Shown here piece after piece: positions 8,842 to 17,116 of a stretch of 53,174 bases of DNA (its first letter is position 1; each line of letters opens with the position of its first letter). The stretch comes from Methylobacter sp. (GTDB taxonomy: Bacteria; Pseudomonadota; Gammaproteobacteria; Methylococcales; Methylomonadaceae). Below the pieces are notes generated by a model, which made no database searches, was not told the DNA's origin, and was given only the letters and a program-made list of their open reading frames with translations. The translations under genes and the position numbers were made by a program. The DNA lies in NCBI RefSeq assembly GCF_030680395.1, contig NZ_JAUXVR010000033.1:1-53174 (forward strand), in the 5' to 3' direction.

Positions 8842-9403
8842 GTCATCTCTCCGTTATTCATTGCTGTATTGTTTTTTGGTCTGGCTGCTGCCCGCTATAA
8901 GCTATGCTGATGCGTTTGGCGTTGAGGTGAAAAGTGCCGAGATCGCTTTGCAAGGCAATAACTATGTATTGTCTGCGGATATAGATTATCAGCTCAGTGC
9001 AAGGGCAAAGGAGGCGTTGCAAAACGGTGTGCCTTTGTATTGGGATATACACATCAAGACCTTCCGGCATCGCGATTATTTCTGGGATAAAACGCTGGTC
9101 AATGCCAACATTCGTTATCGTATTCAGTATCATGCGTTGCTGAATATGTACCGGGTCAGAAATGAGGGCAGCGGCGAACTGTATAACTTTTCTACGCTGT
9201 CTGCGGCGCTGGGTTTGATGTCAACGATACGTGATTTTCGCGTGCTGGATAAGTCAGAGAGTGAGCGGGGAGAACGCTACGCTGTCGGCATAAAAGTAAC
9301 GCTCGATCGGGACGCGCTGCCTTTGCCGCTACGCCCGATTGCTTATACTAATCCTCAATGGTATTTATCCAGTGATTGGACATTATGGCCTTTGACAAAA
9401 TAA
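8819..9403 (+). CDS. DUF4390 exported protein
   Basis: From ATG 8819 the product is 194 residues. It has a basic N-terminus and one hydrophobic segment (SLLYCFLVWLLPAISYADA) that reads as a signal peptide or anchor. The rest is a beta-rich domain with GVPLYWDIHIKTFRHRDYFW and NPQWYLSSDWTLWPL, features I associate with the DUF4390 family. The frame is open 41 codons further upstream, but that part is the out-of-frame end of rsmB. The gene overlaps rsmB and the following kinase gene. This position between rsmB and ntrY recurs in gammaproteobacteria and suggests that it works with the NtrYX system, perhaps as a periplasmic partner. No biochemical role is known to me. Confidence 0.8.
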   Translation: MHASVSNKSSLRYSLLYCFLVWLLPAISYADAFGVEVKSAEIALQGNNYVLSADIDYQLSARAKEALQNGVPLYWDIHIKTFRHRDYFWDKTLVNANIRYRIQYHALLNMYRVRNEGSGELYNFSTLSAALGLMSTIRDFRVLDKSESERGERYAVGIKVTLDRDALPLPLRPIAYTNPQWYLSSDWTLWPLTK

Positions 9404-11532
9404 AGCCCCCTATCAGCTTGTCCATATTGGTTCTGTTTGGCTTGATTCTGCTGTTGTTGCAGCTTATGAGTTCGGCAACGCAGGAATCTTCAGAGTTGAG
9501 CGCGATGTATTCATGGCTGCTTTTGGTCAATGCGCTGGGATCGGTAGTGTTGCTGGGATTGGTCGGCGCTAATATTTATTCCTTGGCGCGGCAGTTAAAA
9601 AAACGCGAGGCCGGTTCGAGGTTAACCACGCGCATGGTGTCGCTGTTTGTGGTGCTGGCTTTGGCGCCTGCCGCTATTGTATTTTATTTTTCCATGCAGT
9701 TTCTGCATCAGGGTATCGATAGCTGGTTTAATGTGGAAATAGACCGGGCGATGGAAGATGCCCTGGAGCTCAGTCAGGCATCATTAGACCAGCGGATGCG
9801 CTGGCATTTGCGACAAACGCAGCAATTGACCGCGAAGTTGGTGGAATCGTCGGAAACGCTGGCCACGCTGGAAATGGAAAATCTGCGTGAACTTTCCGGG
9901 GCGGCAGAGATGACCTTGTTCTCGCGGCAGGGCAGGATTATTGCCTCAAGCAGTATTAATCCCGGCGATATTTTGCCGAGCTTGCCGGATGAGCATATCT
10001 GGTTGCAGTTGCGGCAGAATGCAGAGTACGTCGCCTTGACTCCGGTGCGCGAAGATGAATTGATGATTCGGGCTATCGTCACCGTTAAGGCCAAGGAGCC
10101 TGAGTATTTGCAGGCTTTATATCCGGTGCCGGTAAGAATTGCCGACTTGGCCGATTCGGTGGAGTTTGCCTTTGTGCGTTATCAGGAAATGCATTTTTTA
10201 AGGCATTCATTAAAGTTGAGTTTCTCGCTGGCTTTGTCGTTGGTTTTGTTGATGAGTTTGCTGGCGGCTATCTGGGTGGCCTTCATTAGCATCCGTAATA
10301 TTGTCGCCCCGGTAAAAGCGCTGGTTAAAGGGACGCAGGCAGTCGCTTCCGGGCACTATGATCAGGAATTGCCGGTTATGGCCCAAGATGACTTGGGCTT
10401 TCTGGTCGAGTCTTTCAACGAGATGACTCATCGTATTGCCAGAGCCAGCGATGAAACCAGAATGGCCGGTATTGAGGTGGAAAATCAACGGGCTTATCTG
10501 GAAACAATACTGGCGAATTTAACGGCGGGAGTGATCAGTTTCGATGCGGAATATAAAATACGTACGGCAAATCAGGCGGCCTACAGGATTTTCCATATTC
10601 ATGTTAATCAGTTTGTCGGGCAGACTTTGTTGGAACTGGTTCAGAACTATGCGGAACTGGCCGAACCGTTAAAATCCATTCAGCGTTTATTGGAGCAAGC
10701 CGACGATATATGGCAGCAGCGGATTGCTTTTTTAGGTCCTAACGGTCGGCAGGAATTGCTGTGCAGAGGTACGCCGCTGTTTTCTCAGGAAGGCAGGCAA
10801 GTCGGGGCGGTGGTGGTTTTTGATGATGTGACCGACTTGATTCAGGCGCAGAAAAATGCGGCGTGGGGGGAAGTAGCCAGGCGTCTGGCTCACGAAATCA
10901 AGAATCCTTTAACGCCCATACAGTTATCGGCAGAACGCTTGCAGCACAAGCTGGCCGACAAGTTGACTGCCGGTGATGCGGATATGTTGCAGCGCTCAAC
11001 CACCACCATTGTGCAGCAGGTTGAGGCGATGAAGGAAATGGTGGATGATTTCTCTGAATATGCCAAGCCTTCCAAAAAGCAGACGGTGGATATTGATTTG
11101 CCCCGTTTGGTTCAGGAAGTGTTAGCGCTTTATGCATTAAAGTCGGGAGTCAAGTTTAAAGCCGATTACGATACCGGTCTGTTGGTGATTAAAGGCGATC
11201 CGGTTAGTATCAGGCAAGTGTTGCATAATCTGATAAAAAATGCGCTGGAAGCGATAAATGCCAAGGGTTTAATCGAAATAAGTCTGCGCCGGGTGCAAAA
11301 AAATAACACTGATTTTATTGAAATAGCGCTTTATGATGACGGGCCGGGTATTAAAGACGAGCAAATTGAACAAATCTTTGAACCCTACGTGACCACCAAG
11401 GCCAAGGGAACGGGGTTGGGATTGGCGATCGTCAAAAAAATAATTGAAGAACATGGCGGTGCGATATGGGTCGACACCAGCCGCAAAGTGGGAGCGGGAT
11501 TTATCATTCAGCTTCCGGCGTGTAATTTTTGA
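9385..11532 (+). CDS. ntrY: NtrY-type membrane sensor histidine kinase
   Basis: The product has 715 residues from ATG 9385; a TTG three codons upstream is less likely. N-terminal hydrophobic helices near residues 10-90 are followed by a periplasmic region. A further helix lies near 280-300 (LSLVLLMSLLAAIWVAFISI), and then a HAMP segment (IVAPVKALVKGTQAV). A PAS domain covers about 365-480. The HisKA helix has the phosphorylated His in RRLAHEIKNPLTPIQLSAERL. The HATPase domain shows NLIKNALEA, DDGPGI and GTGLGLAIVKKI. This order (membrane, HAMP, PAS, kinase) is that of NtrY, the sensor linked to nitrogen and redox control in other proteobacteria. Its response regulator follows 15 bases downstream. 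The signal sensed here is not visible. Confidence 0.92.
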   Translation: MAFDKIKPPISLSILVLFGLILLLLQLMSSATQESSELSAMYSWLLLVNALGSVVLLGLVGANIYSLARQLKKREAGSRLTTRMVSLFVVLALAPAAIVFYFSMQFLHQGIDSWFNVEIDRAMEDALELSQASLDQRMRWHLRQTQQLTAKLVESSETLATLEMENLRELSGAAEMTLFSRQGRIIASSSINPGDILPSLPDEHIWLQLRQNAEYVALTPVREDELMIRAIVTVKAKEPEYLQALYPVPVRIADLADSVEFAFVRYQEMHFLRHSLKLSFSLALSLVLLMSLLAAIWVAFISIRNIVAPVKALVKGTQAVASGHYDQELPVMAQDDLGFLVESFNEMTHRIARASDETRMAGIEVENQRAYLETILANLTAGVISFDAEYKIRTANQAAYRIFHIHVNQFVGQTLLELVQNYAELAEPLKSIQRLLEQADDIWQQRIAFLGPNGRQELLCRGTPLFSQEGRQVGAVVVFDDVTDLIQAQKNAAWGEVARRLAHEIKNPLTPIQLSAERLQHKLADKLTAGDADMLQRSTTTIVQQVEAMKEMVDDFSEYAKPSKKQTVDIDLPRLVQEVLALYALKSGVKFKADYDTGLLVIKGDPVSIRQVLHNLIKNALEAINAKGLIEISLRRVQKNNTDFIEIALYDDGPGIKDEQIEQIFEPYVTTKAKGTGLGLAIVKKIIEEHGGAIWVDTSRKVGAGFIIQLPACNF

Positions 11533-11547
11533 GATGCCGTAAAAAAT

Positions 11548-12909
11548 ATGAATGCACAAACACCGCGTATATTGGTTGTAGATGATGAGCCGGACATTCG
11601 CCGGCTGGTCTGCGAAATTCTTGAAGATGAGGGCTATCAGGTCGCTATGGCCGAGAATGCCGGTGCAGCCAGAGAATTAAAAAAATCTAAAGCTCCCGAT
11701 TTGATCCTGCTGGATATTTGGATGCCGGATACTGACGGCATTACCTTGTTGAAAGAATGGGTTGCGGAAGAGGCCATGCTTTGTCCAGTGGTTATGATGT
11801 CAGGGCACGGTTCCGTTGAAGCCGCTGTTGAGGCAACCCGGCTGGGGGCTTATGATTTTCTTGAAAAGCCGTTGTCCTTGGCAAAATTATTATTGATTGT
11901 AGAAAGGGCTTTGGAAGCCAGCAGTCTGCAAATAGAAAATGCGGGGCTTAAGCAGCAGTTGCATGTCGATATTGATCCGGTTGGCAAGAGCGCTACCGTT
12001 GCGAGACTTAAGGATCAATTAAAACGCTTGGCTCAGCATGATGCCAGAGTACTGTTTGTCGGTGAGGCGGGTGTCGGTAAGGAGATGTATGCCAGATATC
12101 TGCATAATAACAGTGCGCATCGGGACGGCCCCTTTGTGGACGTGGCGGTAGGCAGCATATCGCCGGAAAATTCGGCGGTGGAATTTTTCGGCAAAGAGGA
12201 TGCGGGCAAGATTTATCCCGGCCTGTTGGAGCGGGCGCATAAAGGAACGTTATTTTTAGGCGAGATTTGCGGCATGGATAAGGAAACCCAGTTAAGGTTG
12301 CTTGGTGCTCTGGAGTCCAGTTCTTTCCTGCGGGTCGGCGGAGGCGAGGCAGTTCGTGTCGATGTCCGGGTAGTGGCGTCAACCCGCATTGCTTTGGATG
12401 AGGAGGTCAAGGCCGGGCGTTTCCGACAGGACTTGTATTATCTGCTTAATGAAGTCTCGCTCGATATTCAACCGCTTCGGGAGCACAGTGAAGATGTGCC
12501 GGCATTGCTGAGTTTTTATGTCGATTATTTTGTCAGTCAGGATAGATTGCCTTTTCGGAGGTTTTCCATGGCGGCACAAAATTTCTTACGTAATTACAGC
12601 TGGCGTGGCAACGTCCGGGAATTAAAAAATCTGGTGCAACGGTTAATGATTCTGGGTGCCGGTGAAGATATAGAGATGGATGAGGTGAAGGCTGCGCTGG
12701 GTTCGGTGATTGGTGATGCCGTTATTTCTCACGCGGTGCCTGAATTTTTTAATTTACCGTTAAAAGAGGCCAGGGATCATTTTGAGAAAGCTTATCTGGA
12801 ATATCATTTTGAAAGAACCGGCGGCAGTGTTGCAAAATTGTCAGCCGCAGTGGGCATGGAACGGACGCATCTTTATCGCAAATTACATTCGTTGAATATA
12901 AAATTATAA
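11548..12909 (+). CDS. ntrX: NtrX-type response regulator with degenerate AAA+ domain
   Basis: The 453-residue protein has a receiver domain (VVDDEPDIRRLVCEILEDEGYQV, phospho-acceptor Asp56 in LILLDIWMP). An AAA+ domain and a Fis-type helix-turn-helix follow (VAKLSAAVGMERTHLYRKL). The Walker A is normal (VGEAGVGKE, about residues 171-179). The sigma54-contact loop GAFTGA is absent: the aligned stretch reads KEDAGKIYPG. The Walker B aspartate is replaced by glycine (GTLFLGEI). A protein lacking both should not remodel sigma54 polymerase, so it is more likely a DNA-binding regulator of sigma70 genes. NtrX proteins without GAFTGA are known in alphaproteobacteria. The operon with ntrY is evident. 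A palindromic repeat follows the stop. Confidence 0.9.
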   Translation: MNAQTPRILVVDDEPDIRRLVCEILEDEGYQVAMAENAGAARELKKSKAPDLILLDIWMPDTDGITLLKEWVAEEAMLCPVVMMSGHGSVEAAVEATRLGAYDFLEKPLSLAKLLLIVERALEASSLQIENAGLKQQLHVDIDPVGKSATVARLKDQLKRLAQHDARVLFVGEAGVGKEMYARYLHNNSAHRDGPFVDVAVGSISPENSAVEFFGKEDAGKIYPGLLERAHKGTLFLGEICGMDKETQLRLLGALESSSFLRVGGGEAVRVDVRVVASTRIALDEEVKAGRFRQDLYYLLNEVSLDIQPLREHSEDVPALLSFYVDYFVSQDRLPFRRFSMAAQNFLRNYSWRGNVRELKNLVQRLMILGAGEDIEMDEVKAALGSVIGDAVISHAVPEFFNLPLKEARDHFEKAYLEYHFERTGGSVAKLSAAVGMERTHLYRKLHSLNIKL

Positions 12910-12925
12910 AGCCAGGCAAAAGGCA

Positions 12926-12971
12926 AAAGACGAAAGGTTCAAGGCATATGTTTTTTTCGCCTTTCGTCTTT
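12926..12971. repeat. Purine/pyrimidine palindrome after ntrX
   Basis: AAAGACGAAAGG (12926-12937) and CCTTTCGTCTTT (12960-12971) are perfect 12-bp arms with a 22-base loop that ends in a run of seven T. The composition matches the element at 3188-3290. It may serve as an end-of-transcript hairpin for ntrX, but the T-run precedes the second arm instead of following it. Confidence 0.7.
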
Positions 12972-12998
12972 CGTCTTGTACCTGAATCACAAATAAAC

Positions 12999-13027
12999 TT
13001 GAAACATCCCATGATTCTTAGTAAAAT
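12999..13027 (+). promoter_or_regulatory. Sigma70-type promoter of rplM-rpsI
   Basis: TTGAAA at 12999-13004 and TAAAAT at 13022-13027 are separated by exactly 17 bases. Transcription would begin about 35-40 bases before the rplM start codon. The position directly before a highly expressed ribosomal operon supports the call. Confidence 0.7.
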
Positions 13028-13070
13028 CTCGTTTTTTATATTAAGCCTTTAACAGTAAGCCTAAGCAACG

Positions 13071-13499
13071 ATGAAAACATTTAGTGCAAAGCCAGCAGAA
13101 GTTAAGCGTGATTGGTACGTGGTCGATGCAGAAGGAAAGACTCTAGGTCGTCTTGCTTCTGAAATTGCGCTACGCCTTCGCGGTAAACATAAACCAGAAT
13201 ACACACCGCATGTTGATACCGGTGATTACATTATTGTAGTAAATGCAGAGAAAATAGGCGTTACCGGCAATAAAGAAAAGAATAAATTGTATCAGCACCA
13301 TACAGGTTACATCGGTAATCTTAAGACTGTTACCTTGGGTAAATTGAGAAAAACTTTCCCCGATCGTATTCTTACTACAGCAGTTAAAGGAATGTTACCT
13401 AACAATCCACTGGGTCGTGCAATGTTCAAGAAATTGAAAGTTTATGCAGGTCCTGAACACGATCATCAGGCTCAACAGCCACAAGTATTAGAATTATAA
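13071..13499 (+). CDS. rplM: 50S ribosomal protein L13
   Basis: The 142-residue product is full length and matches L13 along its whole sequence. Landmarks are [22 protein letters not shown] near the N-terminus, [29 protein letters not shown] and [21 protein letters not shown]13 is an early-assembly protein of the large subunit. It is co-transcribed with rpsI, which starts 11 bases downstream, as in most bacteria. The Shine-Dalgarno is weak (TAAGCAACG before the ATG). The short leader contains a repeated TAAGCCT motif, but no known L13 leader structure could be recognised by eye. Confidence 0.98.
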   Translation: MKTFSAKPAEVKRDWYVVDAEGKTLGRLASEIALRLRGKHKPEYTPHVDTGDYIIVVNAEKIGVTGNKEKNKLYQHHTGYIGNLKTVTLGKLRKTFPDRILTTAVKGMLPNNPLGRAMFKKLKVYAGPEHDHQAQQPQVLEL

Positions 13500-13510
13500 G
13501 CGGGTAGATC

Positions 13511-13906
13511 ATGGTAGCAGCAGCTCAGTACTACGGAACAGGTCGTCGTAAATGTGCAATAGCACGTGTTTACGCAACGTCAGGTACCGGAAAAATCACT
13601 ATTAACAAGAAAACTATCGAAGAATATTTCGGTCGTAAAACCGACCAGATGGTTTCTCGTCAACCATTAGGTTGTGTTGATATGGAAGGCAAATTCGATA
13701 TTAATGTCATCGTTAAAGGCGGCGGTCCATCCGGTCAGGCTGGCGCTATTCGTCACGGTTTGACGCGTGCATTGATGGTATACGACGAAACCCTACGTCC
13801 AGCGCTTAGAAAAGCCGGTTTTGTTACCCGCGATTCTCGAATTGTAGAACGTAAAAAAGTGGGTTTACACAAAGCCAGAAAACGTCCACAATACTCAAAA
13901 CGTTAA
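13511..13906 (+). CDS. rpsI: 30S ribosomal protein S9
   Basis: The 131-residue protein begins with [18 protein letters not shown] and ends in the basic tail [12 protein letters not shown]. The final Arg in that tail reaches the P-site tRNA on the ribosome. [19 protein letters not shown] is the family signature. It is the second gene of the rplM-rpsI operon and is followed by a strong intrinsic terminator. Identification is firm. Confidence 0.98.
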   Translation: MVAAAQYYGTGRRKCAIARVYATSGTGKITINKKTIEEYFGRKTDQMVSRQPLGCVDMEGKFDINVIVKGGGPSGQAGAIRHGLTRALMVYDETLRPALRKAGFVTRDSRIVERKKVGLHKARKRPQYSKR

Positions 13907-13953
13907 TCGACTACTTCCATGCAGTAACTCACGTTACTCATGCGAAAATCAAA

Positions 13954-13987
13954 GGGGCTGCATTCGTAAGGATGCAGCCCCTTTTTT
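13954..13987 (+). terminator. Intrinsic terminator of rplM-rpsI
   Basis: GGGGCTGCAT (13954-13963) pairs perfectly with ATGCAGCCCC (13972-13981) across an 8-base loop, followed by six T. It lies 47 bases past the rpsI stop and before the separately initiated glycosyltransferase operon. Confidence 0.92.
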
Positions 13988-14012
13988 ATGGGTATTTAAA
14001 AGAGGAGGAGCT

Positions 14013-14744
14013 GTGAATATTTCGATTGTTGTTCCTGTTTATAATGAAGCTGACAATATTAGTGATTTAACTACAGAGATTGTTAATGCTATGAGTCAGG
14101 CTGAAGCCTATGAAATTATCTATGTCGATGACGGCAGTAATGACGATACAGCGGCAGTTTTAAAGCAGATGCAACAAAATATCAAAATACTACGCGTAAT
14201 TCATCATCAGCAAAGCTGCGGACAAAGCGCCGCTATTTATACAGGAATAAAGGCAGCAAACTACCCTTGGGTCGCAACGCTGGATGGCGATGGACAAAAT
14301 GATCCGGCCGACATCCCCCGATTATATGAAGTATTGATACAACAAAGAAAAGTCAGCGGCAATTTATGGATGATAGCCGGATGGAGAAATAAACGCCATG
14401 ATTCCGCCTGGAGGCTTTTTTCATCGAAAGTAGCCAATGCCGTTCGATCACGGCTATTAGGCGATAATACACCGGATACCGGTTGCGGATTAAAGGTGTT
14501 TTTAAGAGATAAGTTTTTGGGCTTGCCGTATTTTGATCATATGCATCGTTTTTTGCCGGCATTGATTCTAAGAGCGGGTGGACAGGTGATTTCCGAACCG
14601 GTTAATCACAGAGTCAGAGCGCATGGCTATTCAAAATATGGAACGTTAGATCGGCTTTGGGTAGGGATTGTCGACCTATTAGGCGTGATGTGGTTACAGA
14701 AACGGGCAAAACTGCCGGAGGCAAACGAAGTTGAACGTGGATAA
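14013..14744 (+). CDS. Family 2 glycosyltransferase (polyprenyl-phosphate sugar transferase type)
   Basis: The 243-residue GT-A protein begins MNISIVVPVYNEADNISDL from a GTG start with a strong AGGAGGAG ribosome site. It has the nucleotide-sugar motifs YVDDGSNDDT and LDGDGQNDP. The sequence resembles dolichol-phosphate mannosyltransferase/ArnC-type enzymes, which move a sugar from a nucleotide to a lipid carrier. It lacks the C-terminal membrane helices of ArnC. The next two genes encode a LAB_N membrane protein and an ArnT-like transferase that uses such lipid-linked sugars. The probable job is therefore to make the polyprenyl-phosphate sugar donor for lipid A or another glycan. The sugar cannot be told from sequence. 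Its end overlaps the next gene by 14 bases. Confidence 0.88.
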   Translation: MNISIVVPVYNEADNISDLTTEIVNAMSQAEAYEIIYVDDGSNDDTAAVLKQMQQNIKILRVIHHQQSCGQSAAIYTGIKAANYPWVATLDGDGQNDPADIPRLYEVLIQQRKVSGNLWMIAGWRNKRHDSAWRLFSSKVANAVRSRLLGDNTPDTGCGLKVFLRDKFLGLPYFDHMHRFLPALILRAGGQVISEPVNHRVRAHGYSKYGTLDRLWVGIVDLLGVMWLQKRAKLPEANEVERG

Positions 14745-15015
14745 AGAGACTATTTGGCTCATTATAGGTTTTGTAGGGCAGGCGCTATTTTCGGCCCGAT
14801 TTATAGTGCAATGGCTTAAGAGCGAACGTGAGAAAAAAAGCGTGTTTCCTATCGCTTTTTGGTATTTTAGCATCGGCGGCGGCGTTACCCTTTTGGCTTA
14901 TGCGATTTATCGGCAAGACCCGGTTTTTATCGTGGGGCAACTGACCGGTCTGTTTATTTATTTCCGGAACCTGTATTTTGTGGTTCACGAGCGTAAAAAA
15001 TTAGGCATTGAGTAA
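14731..15015 (+). CDS. LAB_N domain small membrane protein
   Basis: The 94-residue protein starts with TTG (MNVDKETIWLIIGFVGQALF). It shows three hydrophobic helices. Its core, FSARFIVQWLKSEREKKSV, then FWYFSIGGG and YFRNLYFV, is diagnostic of the LAB_N (lipid-A-disaccharide synthase N-terminal) domain. That domain is found free-standing next to GT2 and GT83 genes, as here. The biochemical role is not established; its fold resembles small sugar or lipid transporters. It lies between the donor-making GT2 and the ArnT-like enzyme, with overlap upstream and a 5-base gap downstream. A function in handling the lipid-linked sugar, such as flipping it, is an inference. Confidence 0.88.
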   Translation: MNVDKETIWLIIGFVGQALFSARFIVQWLKSEREKKSVFPIAFWYFSIGGGVTLLAYAIYRQDPVFIVGQLTGLFIYFRNLYFVVHERKKLGIE

Positions 15016-15020
15016 TTGTT

Positions 15021-16643
15021 ATGTATCAATCGCTGTCTGCCAGACTTTGGATTGTCCTTCTTTGGGGGATTTTAACTGCCGTCAGTCTTTATATCCGGCC
15101 ATTATTTCCCGTCGATGAAACCCGATATGCCGCTGTCGCGTGGGAAATGTGGCTCAGAAATGATTTCCTTGTCCCCTACTTAAATGGGGAAACCTACAGT
15201 CACAAACCGCCATTATTGTTCTGGTTAATGCAGTTAAGTTGGTGGCTGATGGGTGTTAACGACTGGTCCCTACGTCTGATTTCGCCGCTATTTTCCTTGG
15301 CAACCCTGTTTTTATCCGGCGCAGTGGCTGGTAGTTTATGGCCTGATCGCAAACGGGTTGAAGCGCTTACACCGCTGTTGTTACTGGGATTGTTTTCTTG
15401 GGCGATCTACAGCACATTGACCATGTTCGATATGATGCTGGCATTTTTTGCATTATTAGGCATTTACAGCCTGTTAAAACTCGTTAATTCGGGTTTGTCT
15501 TTAAAATACTGGGCGCTTTTAGCAATAGCCATCGGCGGCGGCGTTCTTAGTAAAGGCCCGGTGATCTTGTTGCATCTTTTACCTGTCGCGTTGCTGGCTC
15601 CCTGGTGGTTGAAAGCCGCTTATTTTCGCTGGAAGCATTGGTATTTTGGGTTGATTACCGCCATTTTAACCGGAGCCATCGTCGCATTGTGCTGGGCCAT
15701 ACCGGCCGGAATTGCCGGCGGCGAGGCTTACAGGAAAGCGATTTTTCTGGGACAGACCAGCGGGCGGTTGGTCGAGTCTTTTGCGCATCGGTTGCCATGG
15801 TGGTGGTATTTAGAGATTTTGCCGTTATTGCTGTTACCGTGGCTGCTTTGGAAGCCTTTGTGGATCGGATTACGCAAACTCACCTATCAGGATTTGGGCA
15901 CCCGTTTTTGTTGGGCTTGGGCAATGCCGGTTCTTATCGCGTTTTCCCTGATCAGCGGTAAGCGTATCCATTATTTGTTACCTTTAGTTCCTGTCATGGC
16001 TTTGATATTGGCGCGGGCCGTAGATGAAATAAAGGAAACTGAGTGTTGGGAACGGGCCCACCGCGTTGTCATGGCGGTTCTCGGACTGCTGGGTGCAGTA
16101 TTAATGTTGTTGCCCCGGTTAAATGACGCTTATCATTGGCGGGCCGAGTTATCGTTAATATCGCCTGTATGGGGAAGTCTGCTGGTTATTAGTGCGGTGA
16201 TTTTAGGGATAATCAGGGCAAAAACGGCGCAAGATTCGGTTCTCTATGTTTGTGTGGCCTCGGTTATCGCATTAATAACGCTTTGCGGCGGCTTTTTTGA
16301 AGTTAAATTCGACCGCTACGATACCCAACCCGCCGCCCGGACAATTGCCGCTTTAATGGATGAAGGCCGGGATATTGCCTTTTACGGCAGTAAGTATCAC
16401 GGCCAATATCATTTTGCGGGGCGTCTTAAACAGACGATTACCGTCGTGCCATACATCGACGATTTATACGATTGGGCCAAGCATCATCAGACCGGTTATA
16501 TCATAGTGACCTATAAGGATGCAGAGGCATTGCCTCCATCGATATTCAGTCACCATTATCCTTTCAAAAGTCAAAATATAGGCTTGCTTTCCTGTCGGAT
16601 ACTGCTGGCGAACCCCGGACTTGGTGCCGGTTTGATACCGTAG
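15021..16643 (+). CDS. ArnT-like glycosyltransferase (GT83), integral membrane
   Basis: The 540-residue protein has about a dozen hydrophobic segments. Its first periplasmic loop carries the PMT/ArnT signature FPVDETRYAAVAWEM, followed by GETYSHKPPLLFWLMQLSW. The acidic DE pair is the catalytic site in ArnT. ArnT enzymes transfer a sugar from undecaprenyl phosphate to lipid A on the periplasmic face. The C-terminal soluble part (about residues 440-540) includes DIAFYGSKYHGQYHFAGR. It is the last gene of the three-gene module. No arnA, arnB or arnD is present, so aminoarabinose cannot be assumed; a hexose or other sugar is equally possible. Confidence 0.88.
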   Translation: MYQSLSARLWIVLLWGILTAVSLYIRPLFPVDETRYAAVAWEMWLRNDFLVPYLNGETYSHKPPLLFWLMQLSWWLMGVNDWSLRLISPLFSLATLFLSGAVAGSLWPDRKRVEALTPLLLLGLFSWAIYSTLTMFDMMLAFFALLGIYSLLKLVNSGLSLKYWALLAIAIGGGVLSKGPVILLHLLPVALLAPWWLKAAYFRWKHWYFGLITAILTGAIVALCWAIPAGIAGGEAYRKAIFLGQTSGRLVESFAHRLPWWWYLEILPLLLLPWLLWKPLWIGLRKLTYQDLGTRFCWAWAMPVLIAFSLISGKRIHYLLPLVPVMALILARAVDEIKETECWERAHRVVMAVLGLLGAVLMLLPRLNDAYHWRAELSLISPVWGSLLVISAVILGIIRAKTAQDSVLYVCVASVIALITLCGGFFEVKFDRYDTQPAARTIAALMDEGRDIAFYGSKYHGQYHFAGRLKQTITVVPYIDDLYDWAKHHQTGYIIVTYKDAEALPPSIFSHHYPFKSQNIGLLSCRILLANPGLGAGLIP

Positions 16644-16693
16644 ATTATTACCATTGCTTGAATATAGGGATGTCTTGCTTAAGTCCGCATGGC

Positions 16694-16719
16694 TGGGTTG
16701 CCTGCTTTCCGGCAACCCA
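16694..16719. terminator. Stem-loop between convergent genes
   Basis: TGGGTTGCC and GGCAACCCA form a perfect 9-bp stem with an 8-base loop. It is placed between the ends of the ArnT-like gene and the convergent small lipoprotein gene. No T-run follows on either strand, so a terminator role is only probable. Confidence 0.45.
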
Positions 16720-16754
16720 CTGATATTACAAGGTTTAGCTAAAGCATTCAGCGT

Positions 16755-16940
16755 TTAAATGGGAATATCATCCACTCCATCAGCCGCTGCATCGATTGCA
16801 TCATGAGCACTATTGCCAACTCCCGGCACGATTGATACAACCGCTCCACCTAAACGCATGGGTACGGAGGCAATTTTTGTTAATACGCATCCTTGTAAAA
16901 TAAGCGTTGTGACTAATAAAAATACAATTTTTAACTTCAT
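16755..16940 (-). CDS. Small lipoprotein (DUF6726-like)
   Basis: From ATG 16940 the product has 61 residues. A lipoprotein signal comes first (MKLKIVFLLVTTLILQGC, lipobox LQGC), and then a short mature part with MRLGGAVVSIVPGVGNSAH and a run rich in Asp and Ala (DAIDAAADGVDDIPI). The frame is open 11 codons further upstream, but AGGG before 16940 and the signal peptide fix the start. The conserved mature sequence recalls the DUF6726 family of tiny proteobacterial lipoproteins, whose function is unknown. It should be anchored in the envelope by its N-terminal cysteine. It stands alone, convergent with the ArnT-like gene. Confidence 0.8.
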   Translation of the reverse strand: MKLKIVFLLVTTLILQGCVLTKIASVPMRLGGAVVSIVPGVGNSAHDAIDAAADGVDDIPI

Positions 16941-17116
16941 TTCTAATCCCTTTCGGCAAATATTAGAAGGCATATTTAATAATGCCTTCGGTACAATAAA
17001 CTAATGGCAATTATCAATTGCCACGTGCAATACTTTTCCAGCGGTTAAATATGTTGAGCAATGCAAGCTCTCCGGACGAGTGAAAAACCAAATCGATATG
17101 GCGCTCAAGCATTGGT

